Assembly: GCA_029880275.1 (NCBI GenBank)
Contig: JAOUOQ010000116.1
Location: forward strand, 1-6,152
Length of the DNA: 6,152 nucleotides
Reading direction: 5' to 3'
Source of the DNA: Candidatus Aminicenantota bacterium
GTDB taxonomy: Bacteria; Acidobacteriota; B3-B38; Guanabaribacteriales; B3-B38
Below the pieces are notes generated by a model that made no database searches, was not told where the DNA came from, and saw only the letters and a list, made by a program, of their open reading frames with translations. Position numbers and translations under genes: made by a program. Of the stretch, positions 1 through 6,010 are shown one piece after another (position 1 is the first letter of the stretch; each line of letters begins with the position of its first letter).

Positions 1-182
1 ACCATACCCCCTGCGCTGTCGAAGACCGCCCGGAAACTATCGGCGAACTGCATCGGGCGGAAAAAACCCAATCTCCCTTCCATCACTACCCCACGGATTA
101 TCCCTTCATCCTGCCCCCGAAGGAGGTTGCCCGCAGCTAACATAAAAATAATAGCTAAAACAATCAGGAACCCTTTTTTCAC
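1..182 (-). CDS. Exported protein, N-terminal part only (possible outer-membrane beta-barrel)
   Basis: Third gene of the minus-strand operon, cut by the window edge; 60 complete codons are visible. I start it at a GTG 19 bases after the protease stop codon. The product then opens with two lysines, a hydrophobic stretch (about residues 4-19, GFLIVLAIIFMLAAGN) and a polar region, which is a good Sec signal peptide. No strong Shine-Dalgarno precedes the GTG, so translation may be coupled to the protease gene. The only in-frame ATG nearby (codon 14) would cut through the signal peptide. After the signal the chain reads RGVVMEGRLGFFRPMQFADSF, with glycine and aromatic residues alternating as at the first strand of many small outer-membrane barrel proteins. 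That resemblance is inference; the family cannot be named from this fragment. The signal peptide and operon position are the solid part. Confidence 0.7.
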   Translation of the reverse strand, partial: MKKGFLIVLAIIFMLAAGNLLRGQDEGIIRGVVMEGRLGFFRPMQFADSFRAVFDSAGGM

Positions 183-201
183 CAGCTTTTTAACCCAATG
201 T

Positions 202-1836
202 TCAGCGGTTAATCCCCAGTCCCAGAAGCAAATCCCGAGCGTTGACCAATCCCCATCCGAATCCATCGTCCCTTCCCGGTGAACCCAGGTCTATTGCTGT
301 ATATCGGATGGCGTCGTAGATGACCTCCGGGTCGGTAATCCTGTATTGAGATATCAGCATAGCCACTATCCCCGCCACATGGGGTGTAGAACCCGAGGTG
401 CCTGAAGAGAAAAAGTAATAGAACTTATTGTACTCCGGAGCTAAAAAGCTCTGTTGTAGAATCCCATCCGCATAGCCATCGTTGTTATGGTCGACGGTAA
501 TATCGCCCCCGGGAGCTACTACATCAAGGCCTGGTCCCCCATTGGAGTAATAGGTGCGTTGTCTGAGGTAATCGGTAGCCCCCACCGCCAGAACCTCCTC
601 ATAGCGGGCAGGGTAGCAGACATCTGAAGGGGGCTCAGGCTCATCTCTCTCGTTCCCCGCGGCGGCGACTATCACCACTCCGTTGTGATAGGCGAAGCGG
701 ACGGCTTCGTGCTCTGCCTGGGATGCCTCTTCCCCACCCAGGCTCAGGTTTATCACCCGAGCCCCATTCAGGGTGGCAAACCGTATCGCCTCTGCCTCAT
801 CGGCGGAAGTTCCCGAGCCGGTGGCATCCAATATCCTGAGCGGCATAATGGTGGCATTGAAGGCAATCCCCGCCACCCCTAACCCATTGTTGGTAGTCTG
901 TGCAATAATCCCTGTCACCCAGGTGCCGTGTCCGAAGCCATCTCCGGAGCCCTCATCGTTAGGGTGACGGTCATCGTCCACAAAATCGAATCCGGGGACA
1001 AAGCGGGTGCCTGCCAGGTCGGGAGCTTGCTTGAACACCTTGTAGTTCTCAAAGGCAACCCCGCTGTCTATCACCGCCACAATGACGCTGGGGTCTGACC
1101 CGAAGTTGATATCCCAGGCATTCTCCATATCTATCTGCTGGAAGTGCCATTGATAGGAATAATAGGGGTCGCTGGGACGGAAGGTTGAGTATCGGTAATA
1201 GTTAGGCTCTGCGTAGACCACATCGGGCTGTTCGGAATAGAGCTTTACCGCCTGGGGGACGGTCATGGTCTCCGGTATTTCAATGAGCTCAAAATCGGAA
1301 AATCGCGAGCTGCGCAGAATACGACACCCCAGAGACCTGGCTGTCCTCCTCACTTCCCTGACGGTAAGACCCTCTCTGAATCTAACCACAATGACCCCGG
1401 GGACATATTTTAACTGCCCCAGTTTACCCAGCCCCCGACGGGATAGAAACTCCGGATTATCGTGTGAGATGAGAGGTTCGTCAGGGCGCGGAGGTCTCTC
1501 TCTCAGCCTGTTGCCGTCTTGCAGACGAGGGGAAGAATAAGTCCTGTTATAAAGATAGTAATCTTTTAAAGGGCGAAAAGCTAAATCCCTTCTCAGGAGA
1601 AAGAAGTTCAATCGCATGGGAGACCCGCCTATGGGAAGCCCATCAAGAGCCTCCAGGAGCAATCGGCTGCGTATAAGGTTCCGGGAGCGAAGGGACCTCT
1701 CCAGTTGAACTATGCCTCCCTGGTTTCCTTTTTGAGGCTGACCTTGATTCTGAGCCCGATTAACTGGGGTAAACAGAAACAGCAGAGAGACAATAAGAGC
1801 AAAGATTAAAACTACATAGTGCTTCCTTTTTAGCAT
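202..1836 (-). CDS. Secreted subtilisin-like serine protease (peptidase family S8, fervidolysin-like prodomain)
   Basis: A complete 544-residue exported endoprotease. Residues 1-29 are a signal peptide (MLKRK, then a long hydrophobic core ending near NRAQ). Residues about 30-140 form an arginine-rich stretch I do not recognise. Residues about 144-215 (VPGVIVVRF to VVYAEPNY) match the inhibitory prodomain of fervidolysin-type subtilases. The S8 catalytic domain fills about 225-540. The triad is visible: Asp257 in VIDSG, His303 in GHGTWVTG and Ser481 in GTSGSTPHVAG, with oxyanion Asn395 in AAAGN. The serine motif has GS where most relatives have MA, which is tolerated in the family. The protein ends with the catalytic domain; I see no PPC, type IX sorting or anchor domain, so it should be released or periplasmic. 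The ATG is preceded by AAGGGGG at good spacing. It lies 57 bases after the barrel gene and 19 before the next exported protein. It probably self-processes after export; substrates are unknown. Confidence 0.95.
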   Translation of the reverse strand: MLKRKHYVVLIFALIVSLLFLFTPVNRAQNQGQPQKGNQGGIVQLERSLRSRNLIRSRLLLEALDGLPIGGSPMRLNFFLLRRDLAFRPLKDYYLYNRTYSSPRLQDGNRLRERPPRPDEPLISHDNPEFLSRRGLGKLGQLKYVPGVIVVRFREGLTVREVRRTARSLGCRILRSSRFSDFELIEIPETMTVPQAVKLYSEQPDVVYAEPNYYRYSTFRPSDPYYSYQWHFQQIDMENAWDINFGSDPSVIVAVIDSGVAFENYKVFKQAPDLAGTRFVPGFDFVDDDRHPNDEGSGDGFGHGTWVTGIIAQTTNNGLGVAGIAFNATIMPLRILDATGSGTSADEAEAIRFATLNGARVINLSLGGEEASQAEHEAVRFAYHNGVVIVAAAGNERDEPEPPSDVCYPARYEEVLAVGATDYLRQRTYYSNGGPGLDVVAPGGDITVDHNNDGYADGILQQSFLAPEYNKFYYFFSSGTSGSTPHVAGIVAMLISQYRITDPEVIYDAIRYTAIDLGSPGRDDGFGWGLVNARDLLLGLGINR

Positions 1837-1893
1837 TTAAGCCCCCTTCTTCTGGCATCCCTCATCCTGAAGCGGCTAATGAAAAACATGGTG
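1837..1893 (-). other. Intergenic spacer inside the exported-protein operon
   Basis: The 57-base gap between the barrel gene and the protease gene carries the protease ribosome binding site (AAGGGGG, near 1841-1847). I see no strong terminator or consensus promoter in it, which supports co-transcription of the two genes. Confidence 0.5.
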
Positions 1894-3051
1894 TTAAAAC
1901 CTCACGGCTATCTCAGCGGCTGCCCCCACCTCGTCCCATCCCGGACGGGCTAAGACTGCTATATTAAAGAAAACTTTATTAACACGAAAGCCGAAGCCTG
2001 CAGCATAAGCCAACTGCTTGTTCTCGCTCTTGAGGTTCACACATCCCCCTCCTCTCACAAAGAGGGAGTGATTGAGAAAGCTCTTCTCCAAACCGAAGGC
2101 TAACTCCTGGCTTCGGGGATTTTCTTTGCCAAGGCGGTTTTCCTTCAGGTCGATATCCATGGAAATCAGCAGCGAGGGAACGGGGTAGATGGCTACTCCA
2201 GCCCTCCACTGAGTGTCGAGCTTCAGTTCCTCATCACCGGCTAATTTAAAAGTGGGCTTCCGCAGGTTTCTCCCCACTATTCCGAGCCGCCCATACGAGC
2301 CCAATTCCAAAAGAGCCCCTAAGTCAATGGAGAAAGCTGAATCGGATATTCTGTTCTGCCCCAGGGCTTCATCTACCAGATCCCTGGCTTCAACTTCTTG
2401 CCCAAGAAGCTCGGTGAACAGATTTTTGCTGAGGAAATAGGTCTGCCCCTTTATATACTTCAGGTTTATTCCCACAAAGAGGTTATCCACCAGAAAGGGA
2501 TAAGAGAGGGAAAGGATATACTCCCGGGTGCGCAAACCTACGAACCTCAGAGAGGACTGATTATTCACCAGAAAGTTCTCCGAGGCTGGGTCAAGGTCAA
2601 TGTTATCCAGGTCTATTCGAGGCATAATAAGGGCGTGAGCCGTCTCCAGAATGCTAAAGCCCCAGGCACTTCCCGTAACCAGAAGCCCCATGCTTCCCTG
2701 ACCCTTGAGGTCGATCTCCTCCTGGGCTAAGCTGTGCAACAGGGTGATAGCCCTCTGATAGCTCTCTCCCTGATAAACATCTAAAGAGAGGAATTCGTTC
2801 ACCTGGTCGATAAACTCACCCTCATCAGTCAGGTGTAACCCTCCGCTGAAGGTGATATCATTGCGCAGGTAATAGCTCACCCCTGCAGGGTTCCAGTACA
2901 CGGCAGTGGAATCGTCAGCTGCGGCTACATAGGCTCCCGCCAGCCCCAGTGCACGCGGTCCGAGTTTGAGGAAGCCCTGGCTCCACAAAGTGGAAGAGCA
3001 TGCCAAGGCAAAGATAATAGCTAATGCAATAACATATGCCTTTTGGCGCAT
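1894..3051 (-). CDS. Outer-membrane beta-barrel protein of the PorV/TraF-like/FadL superfamily type
   Basis: A complete 385-residue protein, first in the minus-strand operon. Residues 1-25 are a Sec signal peptide (hydrophobic core at 6-18, cleavage likely near LWSQ-G). The mature start carries GPRALGLAGAYVAAADDS followed by AVYWNPAG (residues 31-57). This hallmark is shared by PorV/PorQ, TraF-like (PF13729-type) and FadL-like outer-membrane proteins. The rest alternates hydrophobic and polar residues and ends in AEIAVRF, a terminal phenylalanine that fits the last barrel strand recognised by the BAM machinery. A helical insertion around residues 80-115 is predicted from composition only. The ATG is preceded by AGAGGA at 4-base spacing. 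Proteins of this type act as porins, fatty-acid channels or secretion partners; which one applies is not visible here. Annotation as conjugal transfer protein TraF would be a family label only, since no conjugation genes are present. Confidence 0.85.
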   Translation of the reverse strand: MRQKAYVIALAIIFALACSSTLWSQGFLKLGPRALGLAGAYVAAADDSTAVYWNPAGVSYYLRNDITFSGGLHLTDEGEFIDQVNEFLSLDVYQGESYQRAITLLHSLAQEEIDLKGQGSMGLLVTGSAWGFSILETAHALIMPRIDLDNIDLDPASENFLVNNQSSLRFVGLRTREYILSLSYPFLVDNLFVGINLKYIKGQTYFLSKNLFTELLGQEVEARDLVDEALGQNRISDSAFSIDLGALLELGSYGRLGIVGRNLRKPTFKLAGDEELKLDTQWRAGVAIYPVPSLLISMDIDLKENRLGKENPRSQELAFGLEKSFLNHSLFVRGGGCVNLKSENKQLAYAAGFGFRVNKVFFNIAVLARPGWDEVGAAAEIAVRF

Positions 3052-3075
3052 AACATCCTCTGGGAAACAACCTTC

Positions 3076-3105
3076 ATATTAACAGATAGAAGCAGAGGCT
3101 GTCAA
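3076..3105 (-). promoter_or_regulatory. Sigma-70 promoter of the barrel-protease operon
   Basis: Read on the minus strand, TTGACA (3105-3100) is followed after 18 bases by TAATAT (3081-3076). A TG one base upstream of the -10 makes it an extended -10 box. Transcription would start around 3068, leaving a leader of under 20 bases before the ATG at 3051, with the AGAGGA ribosome binding site inside. The -35 lies about 15 bases from the putative edge of the decayed insertion sequence, so the insertion stopped just short of this promoter. Confidence 0.65.
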
Positions 3106-3120
3106 GAAAGAAAAATCGGC

Positions 3121-3581
3121 GGCTCTGTAAAGGATGAGTGTTGAAATTTGTTTATAAAGCATAAGGGAGTACCTCCTGGGCTTTTTTATATCTTTCTACA
3201 CCTGACAGATAAGTCCCTGACACCCAACAGCTATGCTCCTCATCCCGAAAGCCGGGGAATCTGCCCATGAATCTCCATAGATTACGAAAGAAACACTCCG
3301 CTATATTCGTGGTTCTGACCCGGTGTCTCCACTGCCGAGGGCAGGCATAATAGACAATGGTCAGAGGGAAATATCTCTCCAGCAGGGCAACCATCTCGGT
3401 CTCTCTCTTCTGCCACCTCTGACGGAATGCCTCATAGAACCTCAGGTCCTCCATCGCCTCGAACTCCTTCAATACCTTGAGCAATACCCCTTGATTTTCT
3501 CCCGAGCTCGCGTTATAATATATTATAGTGACACTTGATCCAAGGGTATCTCCTCCTTTTTGTGTTCATCAGGAGATACCC
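3121..3581 (-). mobile_element. Possible internally deleted IS256/Mutator-type insertion sequence
   Basis: The boundaries are inferred from an imperfect terminal inverted repeat. The edge beyond the transposase stop reads GGCTCTGTAAAGGATGA inward from 3121. The opposite edge reads GGGTATCTCCTGATGA inward from 3581 on the minus strand. They share GG-T-T-T and GATGA with one gap, about half of the first 26 positions. The transposase remnant lies between them. At about 460 bases it is far shorter than a complete element of this family (about 1.3 kb), so most of the gene has been lost. No target-site duplication is seen at these edges. The transposase remnant itself is much better supported than the exact ends. 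Confidence 0.3.
3152..3484 (-). pseudogene. Transposase remnant, C-terminal part (IS256/Mutator family)
   Basis: An open frame of 110 codons counted from a TTG at 3484. The frame stays open upstream to a TGA near 3570, so the N-terminal boundary is arbitrary and no convincing start exists. Residues 52-63 read WRHRVRTTNIAE, followed by FFR and FPGFRDEEHS. This matches the end of Mutator-type transposases (W-x-RTTN-x-x-E-R-x-x-R-E, then G-x-F-x-[ND]-E-x-S), where the Glu is probably the last acid of the DDE site. The usual ER is EC here, and the arginine-rich helix is degenerate. Full-length relatives run about 400 residues; the domains with the two Asp residues are missing, so it cannot be active. 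A separate candidate start codon at 3543 with a strong ribosome binding site leads to a stop after six codons (LDQVSL), probably the original N-terminus joined out of frame to the C-terminal part by deletion. Confidence 0.65.
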
Positions 3582-3582
3582 T
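3543..3582 (-). promoter_or_regulatory. Hairpin over the presumed transposase ribosome binding site
   Basis: A perfect 12-bp inverted repeat: AGGGTATCTCCT and AGGAGATACCCT with a 16-base loop. In minus-strand RNA the 3' arm overlaps the Shine-Dalgarno sequence AAGGAGG and ends at the first base of a TTG codon. Folding would therefore hide the translation start. Several insertion sequences limit transposase synthesis from outside transcripts in this way. In the plus direction it could act as a weak terminator, but only CTCTTATTTT follows. A second small inverted repeat (TCTCTT/AAGAGA, 3582-3599) lies next to it. Confidence 0.5.
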
Positions 3583-3653
3583 CTCTTATTTTGAAGAGAA
3601 TTTCCATACGAAGCTATACAGTATCGTAATTCCTCAATCTGTGAAAAATCTTG

Positions 3654-3688
3654 TTGACAAGCTCAACAGTGGCGGCTTATCTTATAAT
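3654..3688 (+). promoter_or_regulatory. Probable purH promoter
   Basis: A perfect -35 box TTGACA (3654-3659) is followed by two candidate -10 boxes. TATCTT at 3678-3683 has 18-base spacing, and a perfect TATAAT at 3683-3688 has 23-base spacing, too long for that -35. Transcription would start near 3690-3695, giving a purH leader of about 65 bases. The -35 overlaps a palindrome CTTGT-TG-ACAAG (3650-3661) that could be an operator. I see no match to the E. coli PurR site or the Bacillus PurBox. Confidence 0.55.
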
Positions 3689-3745
3689 AGCTATGGAAAT
3701 CTCTTTCCAATCTATTTTTTCTTGGTTTAACCATTAACTGGTAAC

Positions 3746-3752
3746 AGAGGAG
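3746..3752 (+). promoter_or_regulatory. purH ribosome binding site
   Basis: AGAGGAG sits seven bases before the GTG at 3760. This fixes GTG as the start codon, and the next residues (KRIHRALISIFNKEGVVDFA) align with the usual PurH N-terminus. Confidence 0.8.
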
Positions 3753-3759
3753 TTTATCG

Positions 3760-5340
3760 GTGAAGAGAATCCATCGAGCTCTGATCAGTATCTTTAACAA
3801 AGAGGGGGTAGTGGATTTTGCACGAGGTTTGCAGCAGCGAGGAGTGGCGATTATCGCCTCTGCCGGCACTGCTGCTCTATTGAAGATGAAAGGTGTACAG
3901 GTCAAAACCATCGAGGAGATTACCAAATTCCCACCTATTCTCGATGGGAGGGTCAAAACCCTCCACCCCCTTCTTTACGGTGGAATTCTCGCCCTGCGGG
4001 GTAAGGCGTCCCACCAGAAAGAGATAGCCACCCATGGCATCCCCCTTATTGACCTGGTAGTGGTCAACCTCTATCCCTTTGCCGAGGCAGCGAGGAGCAA
4101 GGAGGTAGATTTCGACGAAGCCATGGAATATATGGATATCGGCGGGGAAGCCCTGATTAGAGCAGCCACCAAAAATTTCGTCCAAACCACCGTTGTGGTA
4201 AAGCCCGAGGACTACTCCCTTATATTGGAGAAGCTCGACCAGCACGATGGCTGTATCGACTTCCCTACTCGCCTTGTCCTGGCACGCAAGGCGATGCGCT
4301 TCGTAGCGGAATACAACCTGATCATCGCCAACTTTCTGGAGAGAGTAGAGGTTAAAGAAGAAAAGATATCGGTCATCCCCTCCCCTCCTCTCTTTCCAGC
4401 TATGTCTTATCCAGCTTTTACAAGGATTCAAGAGCTCCGCTATGGTGAAAACCCCCACCAGAAAGCCAGCCTCTACCGCCAGCTCAACGCAGACCACCCA
4501 TTCCTGACCGAAGCCAAGCAGCTCCAGGGAAAGAGCCTATCCTTCAATAACCTGCTTGACTTTGAGGCAGCCAGGAGGCTCTGTCTTGAGTTTGAGGAGC
4601 CGGTGGCGGTCATCATAAAGCATAACAGCCCCTGCGGCGTGGCGGTGGCTGACACCCCGGTGGAAGCCTACCGGCGGGCGAGGGAATGCGACCCTATCTC
4701 CGCCTTCGGCAGCATCATCTGCTTCAACCGAAAGGTCGATGAAACCACTGCCAGAGAGGTGACATCCACCTTTGTTGAGGGTGTTCTGGCACCCGCCTTT
4801 GATGAGGCTGCCCTCAAGGTCTTCTCCCAGAAGAGCAACCTCAGAGTTCTCCTCCTTCCCCTTGCACCCTCTCCTGCTGCTCACCTATGCGAGTTTAAAC
4901 ATATAGACGGCGGGCTACTCCTCCAGCAAAGGGATGTCACCCCGCTGGACTCCGACCAACTGCGAGTGGTGACCAAACGCTCCCCCACCCCCCCGGAGAT
5001 GGAAGCCCTCAGGTTTGCCTGGAAGGTGGTGAAGCATGTGAAATCCAATGCCATTGTCTTCTCCACTCTTTCCCAGACAGTGGGGATAGGCGGCGGACAG
5101 ACCAGCCGGGTGGACGCAGTCAGGGTAGCTATTATGAAGGCGAAGCTCCCCCTTAAAGGGACGGTGGTAGCGTCCGATGCCTTCTTCCCCTTCCGGGACA
5201 ATGTAGACCTCATTGCCGAAGCAGAAGCCACGGCTATCATTCAGCCGGGGGGGTCCATCCGGGATAAGGAGGTAATTGAGGCTGCCGACCAGCACAACCT
5301 GGCTATGGTCTTCACCGGCATCCGACATTTCAGACATTAG
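3760..5340 (+). CDS. purH: Bifunctional AICAR formyltransferase / IMP cyclohydrolase
   Basis: A complete 526-residue cytoplasmic enzyme, the usual family length, for the last two steps of de novo purine synthesis. It formylates AICAR with 10-formyl-tetrahydrofolate to give FAICAR and then closes the ring to IMP. The N-terminal MGS-like cyclohydrolase domain (about 1-150) shows LDGRVKTLHP (61-70), VVNLYPF (101-107) and IGGEALIRAATKNF (127-140); the last residue is more often His. The formyltransferase domain shows LRYGENPHQ (226-234), SFNNLLDFEAA (261-271), the catalytic Lys287-His288 in KHNSPCG, DPISAFGS (311-318), VKSNAIV (427-433) and GIGGGQTSR (442-450). It ends in the typical GGSIRD...FTGIRHFRH. 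No key residue appears to be missing. The GTG start has a good ribosome binding site. It has its own promoter and no co-directional neighbour closer than the tRNA 510 bases on, so it is probably monocistronic, unlike the purHD pairs of many bacteria. Confidence 0.98.
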   Translation: MKRIHRALISIFNKEGVVDFARGLQQRGVAIIASAGTAALLKMKGVQVKTIEEITKFPPILDGRVKTLHPLLYGGILALRGKASHQKEIATHGIPLIDLVVVNLYPFAEAARSKEVDFDEAMEYMDIGGEALIRAATKNFVQTTVVVKPEDYSLILEKLDQHDGCIDFPTRLVLARKAMRFVAEYNLIIANFLERVEVKEEKISVIPSPPLFPAMSYPAFTRIQELRYGENPHQKASLYRQLNADHPFLTEAKQLQGKSLSFNNLLDFEAARRLCLEFEEPVAVIIKHNSPCGVAVADTPVEAYRRARECDPISAFGSIICFNRKVDETTAREVTSTFVEGVLAPAFDEAALKVFSQKSNLRVLLLPLAPSPAAHLCEFKHIDGGLLLQQRDVTPLDSDQLRVVTKRSPTPPEMEALRFAWKVVKHVKSNAIVFSTLSQTVGIGGGQTSRVDAVRVAIMKAKLPLKGTVVASDAFFPFRDNVDLIAEAEATAIIQPGGSIRDKEVIEAADQHNLAMVFTGIRHFRH

Positions 5341-5351
5341 CTGTTGCAGAC

Positions 5352-5404
5352 AAAGCTATTCTTGCTTGGTAGGGTTAAAAAACAGCAAGGCTTTATCGCA
5401 TTTT
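5352..5404 (+). terminator. Weak intrinsic terminator after purH
   Basis: Twelve bases past the purH stop, AAAGC plus CTTGCT (with TATT bulged between them) can pair with AGCAAG plus GCTTT, an 11-bp interrupted stem with a 17-base loop. A run of five T follows after six bases (5401-5405). The long loop and the bulge make it a poor terminator, but it lies where one is needed, between two convergent genes. Confidence 0.35.
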
Positions 5405-5437
5405 TGAAGGGAAATTATACAGGCAAGGTGGTCGATG

Positions 5438-5608
5438 CTAATCCTCTGGCTCCGGACCTCCGTAAAAAGAGAACTCGGCACAAAACCGGGAACAAAATTT
5501 TTTATCCCCTTTATCCACTGAACACTCATCGCAGAAGAGCTTACTGCATATAGGGCAGCGATGCAGCTGCTCTTCCGCCACTTCAGCAGAACACACTTCG
5601 CACTTCAT
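5438..5608 (-). CDS. Small cysteine-rich zinc-finger protein of unknown function (56 aa)
   Basis: A complete 56-codon gene facing purH. It has eight cysteines in four pairs: Cys3/6, Cys18/21, Cys26/29 and Cys39/43. The spacing is CxxC-x11-CxxC-x4-CxxC-x9-CxxxC, ending in FCSRFC and a short acidic tail (PEPED). Such a pattern is expected to bind two zinc ions in a treble-clef or cross-braced fold. The spacing of the first six cysteines resembles AN1-type fingers, and FCSxxC resembles small zinc-ribbon families. There is no signal peptide or membrane segment, so it is cytoplasmic. I choose the ATG at 5608 because AAAGGA lies eight bases upstream; another in-frame ATG three codons earlier is too close to that site. 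It has its own promoter. It could bind RNA, DNA or a protein partner; nothing here decides which. An open frame on the plus strand over the same bases is its shadow. Confidence 0.8.
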   Translation of the reverse strand: MKCEVCSAEVAEEQLHRCPICSKLFCDECSVDKGDKKFCSRFCAEFSFYGGPEPED

Positions 5609-5641
5609 ACCTTTCATCCTTTAGGTTGATTTTATAATATT

Positions 5642-5670
5642 ATAATATCATAGTATCCAGATAATAGCAA
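5642..5670 (-). promoter_or_regulatory. Probable promoter of the small zinc-finger gene
   Basis: On the minus strand TTGCTA (5670-5665) is followed after exactly 17 bases by TATTAT (5647-5642). An overlapping TATAAT lies a few bases further on. Transcription would start about 30 bases before the ATG at 5608. The region is very AT-rich, so the exact -10 is uncertain. Confidence 0.45.
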
Positions 5671-5682
5671 TTCCCTTCTGTG

Positions 5683-5697
5683 AAGGTAATTTACCTT
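5683..5697. repeat. 15-bp perfect palindrome, possible operator
   Basis: AAGGTAA-T-TTACCTT, seven-base arms around a single central base. It lies 13 bases upstream of the proposed -35 of the small zinc-finger gene, where an activator or repressor dimer could bind. No regulator can be named. Confidence 0.35.
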
Positions 5698-5796
5698 ACT
5701 TACAGGGGATGATGGAAGTGTAATAATATGTAAATAAAGCGGAAAAGGGATAGTTAAACGGCTTATAAATAGCCAATACATGCAGAGTTATTTCCC
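5698..5796. other. AT-rich intergenic stretch without a visible gene
   Basis: Between the palindrome and the tRNA promoter I find no frame with a ribosome binding site and recognisable product, no strong hairpin and no repeat array. Short starts such as the ATG ATG near 5709 stop within a few codons. Confidence 0.5.
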
Positions 5797-5825
5797 TTGA
5801 CAGTAAGAGCGGTTTTTAGTATTAT
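5797..5825 (+). promoter_or_regulatory. Consensus sigma-70 promoter of the tRNA gene
   Basis: TTGACA (5797-5802), 17-base spacer, TATTAT (5820-5825). The start would fall near 5832, about 19 bases before the tRNA. This is the best promoter in the window and fits a stable RNA gene. It may also drive tilS, because no terminator is seen between the two. Confidence 0.75.
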
Positions 5826-5850
5826 TAATTAGTAAAATTATTTGAGAAAT

Positions 5851-5927
5851 GGCGGTGTAGCTCAGTTGGTTAGAGCACGCGGCTCATATCCGCGGCGTCC
5901 GGGGTTCAAATCCCTGCACCGCCACCA
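5851..5927 (+). tRNA. tRNA with CAT anticodon: probably elongator tRNA-Met (alternative: tRNA-Ile2)
   Basis: A full 77-base cloverleaf with encoded CCA. The acceptor stem GGCGGTG pairs perfectly with CACCGCC, the D arm is GCTC/GAGC, and the anticodon stem CGCGG/CCGCG encloses the loop CTCATAT with CAT at 5885-5887. The T arm CGGGG/CCCTG, with one G-T pair, encloses TTCAAAT. The discriminator base is A. G1-C72 is a normal pair, so it is not initiator tRNA-fMet, which has an unpaired first position. The acceptor and D-arm sequence resembles elongator tRNA-Met of other bacteria (Bacillus also has GGCGGTGTAGCTCAG). A CAT anticodon is also carried by tRNA-Ile2, whose C34 becomes lysidine through TilS. 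The adjacent tilS gene keeps that reading open, but I favour Met. Confidence 0.93.
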
Positions 5928-6010
5928 AAAGTGTATTTATATTTAGTACTTTTTATTGAGGAGTCTCGTTCTTAGAATAGATTGCTAACTTAGAGTAGCG
6001 AAACAAACCG

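Noticed and set aside
2213..2730. Plus-strand open frames across the barrel-protein gene
   Set aside because: They are antisense to a gene with a clear signal peptide, ribosome binding site and family motif, and have no features of their own.
3001..3051. Lipoprotein signal (ALAC) in the 385-aa barrel protein
   Set aside because: The residues before the cysteine (A-L-A) do not fit the usual lipobox with Leu at -3, and a normal signal peptidase I site follows a few residues later.
3877..4497. Minus-strand open frame of 206 codons inside purH
   Set aside because: The plus strand of these bases encodes conserved PurH motifs; the antisense frame has no start signals or family features.
4881..5337. 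Two overlapping minus-strand open frames near the end of purH
   Set aside because: Both are antisense to the conserved formyltransferase domain.
5344..5553. Plus-strand open frame of 69 codons after purH
   Set aside because: It overlaps the purH terminator and the antisense of the cysteine-rich gene, has no good ribosome binding site and no recognisable composition.
5928..6010. Terminator or separate tilS promoter after the tRNA
   Set aside because: No stem with a T-tract is present, and the best -35/-10 candidate (TTGAGG with TAGATT) is poor.
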